Of a stretch of 64,000 nucleotides of DNA, positions 62,700-64,000 are shown piece after piece (positions within the stretch are counted from its first letter, which is position 1; each line of letters begins with the position of its first letter). The notes beneath the pieces were generated by a model. It did not search any database, was not told the origin of the DNA, and was given only the letters and a program-made list of their open reading frames with translations. This stretch comes from Amycolatopsis vastitatis. GTDB taxonomy: Bacteria > Actinomycetota > Actinomycetes > Mycobacteriales > Pseudonocardiaceae. The DNA is taken from contig NZ_NMUL01000060.1 of assembly GCF_002234595.1 (NCBI RefSeq), forward strand, positions 43,642-107,641, in the 5' to 3' direction. The position numbers and the translations under genes are program-made.

Positions 62700-63523
62700 G
62701 CACCGATGATCGGGGCCAGTCTAGTGCCGCGACGGCCGGAACCAGGATTGCGGCCGGGGCCAAAGCCGGGCAGGAACTCCGCGCCGGTCGCAGCGATGTC
62801 GCGCAGCGCTTGCAGGAACGGCTGCACACCCTGCGCTAGGTAGCCGATGGTCGCTGCGGTGACGTTGAGGATGGCCGAGACATCGGCGAGGGTGCGGCCC
62901 TCGCGCGCGAACCGCGTGAACCCGCGCGCTCCGGCGTTCAAGCCGGAGGCGACCCGAGCCAGCTCCGTACGCAGCAATGGCAGATACGTCCCTGCCAGCC
63001 CGGTAATGTCGGTGGCTAGCCTGGCGAACAGGTGCTGCTGCACCTCCTGGCACAGGCCGAGCAGCGCGGGTTGGAGGGCGTGGGCGGCATTGGCAGCGGC
63101 CGCCATCGCGGGCGGCAACTGCTTGATCGCCTCGGCGTACTTCGTCGGGTCGCTCTCATTATGCGCGTCAGCGAACCCCGAGAGCCCGAGCTTGAGCGTG
63201 CCGATCGCGGCCGCGGCGGCGAGGCCGGCGGCCGGGACAAGCAGCAACGACCCTGACGCGGTGGCTGCAACCTGCCAGCTCAGCCAGAAGCCGGACCGCA
63301 GTCTGGTCGCCTTCCCGGGCGCCACCCGTAGCTGTTCTTTCAGCAGCGTCGTCTGCACCTGCGCGGGCAGCCGCAGCGTCGGCGTGTCCCGCTCGGCCTC
63401 GCCGACCTGGTCGCGGAGGTGACGGCCGAGCCCCTGCAGGCTCGGCATGACCTTCAGATAGGCATGACCGATCGTCGCCATCTGCGACCACCCGTGCTCG
63501 CTCGCCAAAAGGCCCTCGGACAC
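62700..63523 (-). pseudogene. Phage tail tape-measure-like N-terminal fragment
   Basis: The first 250 or so residues of a minus-strand frame (ATIGHAYLKVMPSLQGLGRH, then a helical Ala/Leu-rich region with hydrophobic LLLVPAAGLAAAAAIGTLKL) match the N-terminus of actinophage-like tape-measure proteins. Beyond about 62800 the sequence becomes Arg/Ala-rich and runs antisense through IS5 debris, so the gene is truncated. No other tail genes are in the window. Confidence 0.55.
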
Positions 63524-63571
63524 GGCGTTCTGGTCACAAGTCGCGGGCAGCCGCCGTGTTGAAATAAGGGG

Positions 63572-64000
63572 ATGAACGCAGCGAAGGTCGTCCGTGCGAA
63601 CGAGCCGTTCTCCCGATGGTGGGTATGGACGCTCCTAGCGCTAAGCCTCGCCGTCGGGATCGTCGTAGCCTTGACGCTTTGGGGTCGGACAACGTCAGAA
63701 CACCGAGATGCGTTCGACACAGGTTGGAAAAGTGCTGCCGCAGTACTGGCAATCCTGGCCGCGATCGTTACCGCAGAGCGTTTGCGCCTTGGCCAGCACG
63801 AACATAGAAGGCAACTCAGTGCCGATGAAGCTAAAAGGCTCGCGGACCAAGCTGATCACATTACAGACCTATCCGCCAAAGCCAGCGAGCAGCTTGGAAG
63901 CGATAAGGCGGCCGTGCGAATCGGAGGTCTCACCGATCTCGAACGCCTTGCTCAGACTTATCCTGAACTGAGGCAAACCGTGATAGATCGTATCTGCGCG
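63572..64000 (+). CDS. Membrane pentapeptide-repeat-type protein, N-terminus (runs off the window)
   Basis: Starts at ATG 63572 behind AAGGGG and is open to the window end (143 codons). Two membrane helices (about 20-37 and 58-73) are followed by a charged coil and the conserved segment KAAVRIGGLTDLERLAQTYP, then VIDRICA. In actinobacteria this segment leads into a pentapeptide-repeat domain, which should lie beyond the window. Function of the family is unknown. Confidence 0.65.
   Translation, partial: MNAAKVVRANEPFSRWWVWTLLALSLAVGIVVALTLWGRTTSEHRDAFDTGWKSAAAVLAILAAIVTAERLRLGQHEHRRQLSADEAKRLADQADHITDLSAKASEQLGSDKAAVRIGGLTDLERLAQTYPELRQTVIDRICA

Noticed and set aside
62541..62705. Possible small gene between the IS5 and tape-measure fragments (GRQLDGDLHVADIAELPRAM)
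   Set aside because: A short stretch looks protein-like, but there is no start, RBS or continuous frame. It is at most a remnant.
1..64000. CRISPR array
   Set aside because: No regularly spaced short direct repeats were seen anywhere. The only multi-copy repeats are the three att copies and the duplication in integrase C.

Overview
The window is high-GC actinomycete DNA, most likely from a Pseudonocardiaceae- or Streptomyces-like host. This rests on a WhiB protein, an XRE/DUF5753-type regulator pair, a DUF2637 protein with an FtsK-type transfer ATPase, GTG starts, chains of ATGA/GTGA overlaps, and a regulator that reads as CmtR of mycobacteria and relatives. Nearly the whole window is a mobile and defence island.

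Layout. (1) 0.36-4.7 kb: an AT-richer cassette with a DGQHR-domain gene, an overlapping HNH nuclease gene and a convergent PIN-like nuclease, followed by IS5-family debris. (2) 5.8-14.1 kb: an integrative, AICE-like module (XRE regulators, excisionase-like HTH, WhiB, two small membrane proteins, FtsK-type translocase, large serine integrase) with no visible replication initiator. (3) 14.4-31.3 kb: a membrane STAND-type ATPase with TPRs, a lipoprotein/membrane pair, a CHAT-protease operon with separate TPR proteins, a membrane NACHT ATPase, a PH-like protein and a second serine integrase. (4) 32.0-55.1 kb: a deoxyribosyltransferase/TIR-like protein with S1-type RNA-binding domains, a winged-helix receiver protein, a GHKL-ATPase protein, a Mokosh type I-like pair (PLD nuclease; kinase-like plus SF1 helicase), a complete four-gene Wadjet-like operon, a second PIN-like nuclease and a third serine integrase. 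(5) 55.5-64 kb: a tRNA-like 3' fragment, a frameshifted DUF4365-TPR-PIN gene, cmtR with a frameshifted cation-efflux gene, an IS5 fragment, a phage tape-measure remnant, and the start of a pentapeptide-repeat membrane protein.

The main structural observation is that each of the three related serine integrase genes is followed directly by a copy of the same roughly 90-145 bp repeat (about 14.03, 31.26 and 55.02 kb). The simplest reading is three integrative elements stacked in tandem at one attachment site: one with transfer genes, and two that carry only defence-type cargo plus an integrase.

The best candidates for undescribed biology are the CHAT operon, in which TPR and CHAT modules normally fused are encoded separately, and the regulatory genes (GHKL ATPase, receiver/winged-helix protein, TIR-like/S1 protein) attached to the Mokosh-like pair. 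At least six genes and one IS fragment are broken by what looks like a single-base indel. This is either real decay or residual assembly error, and affected genes are marked as pseudogenes with that caveat.
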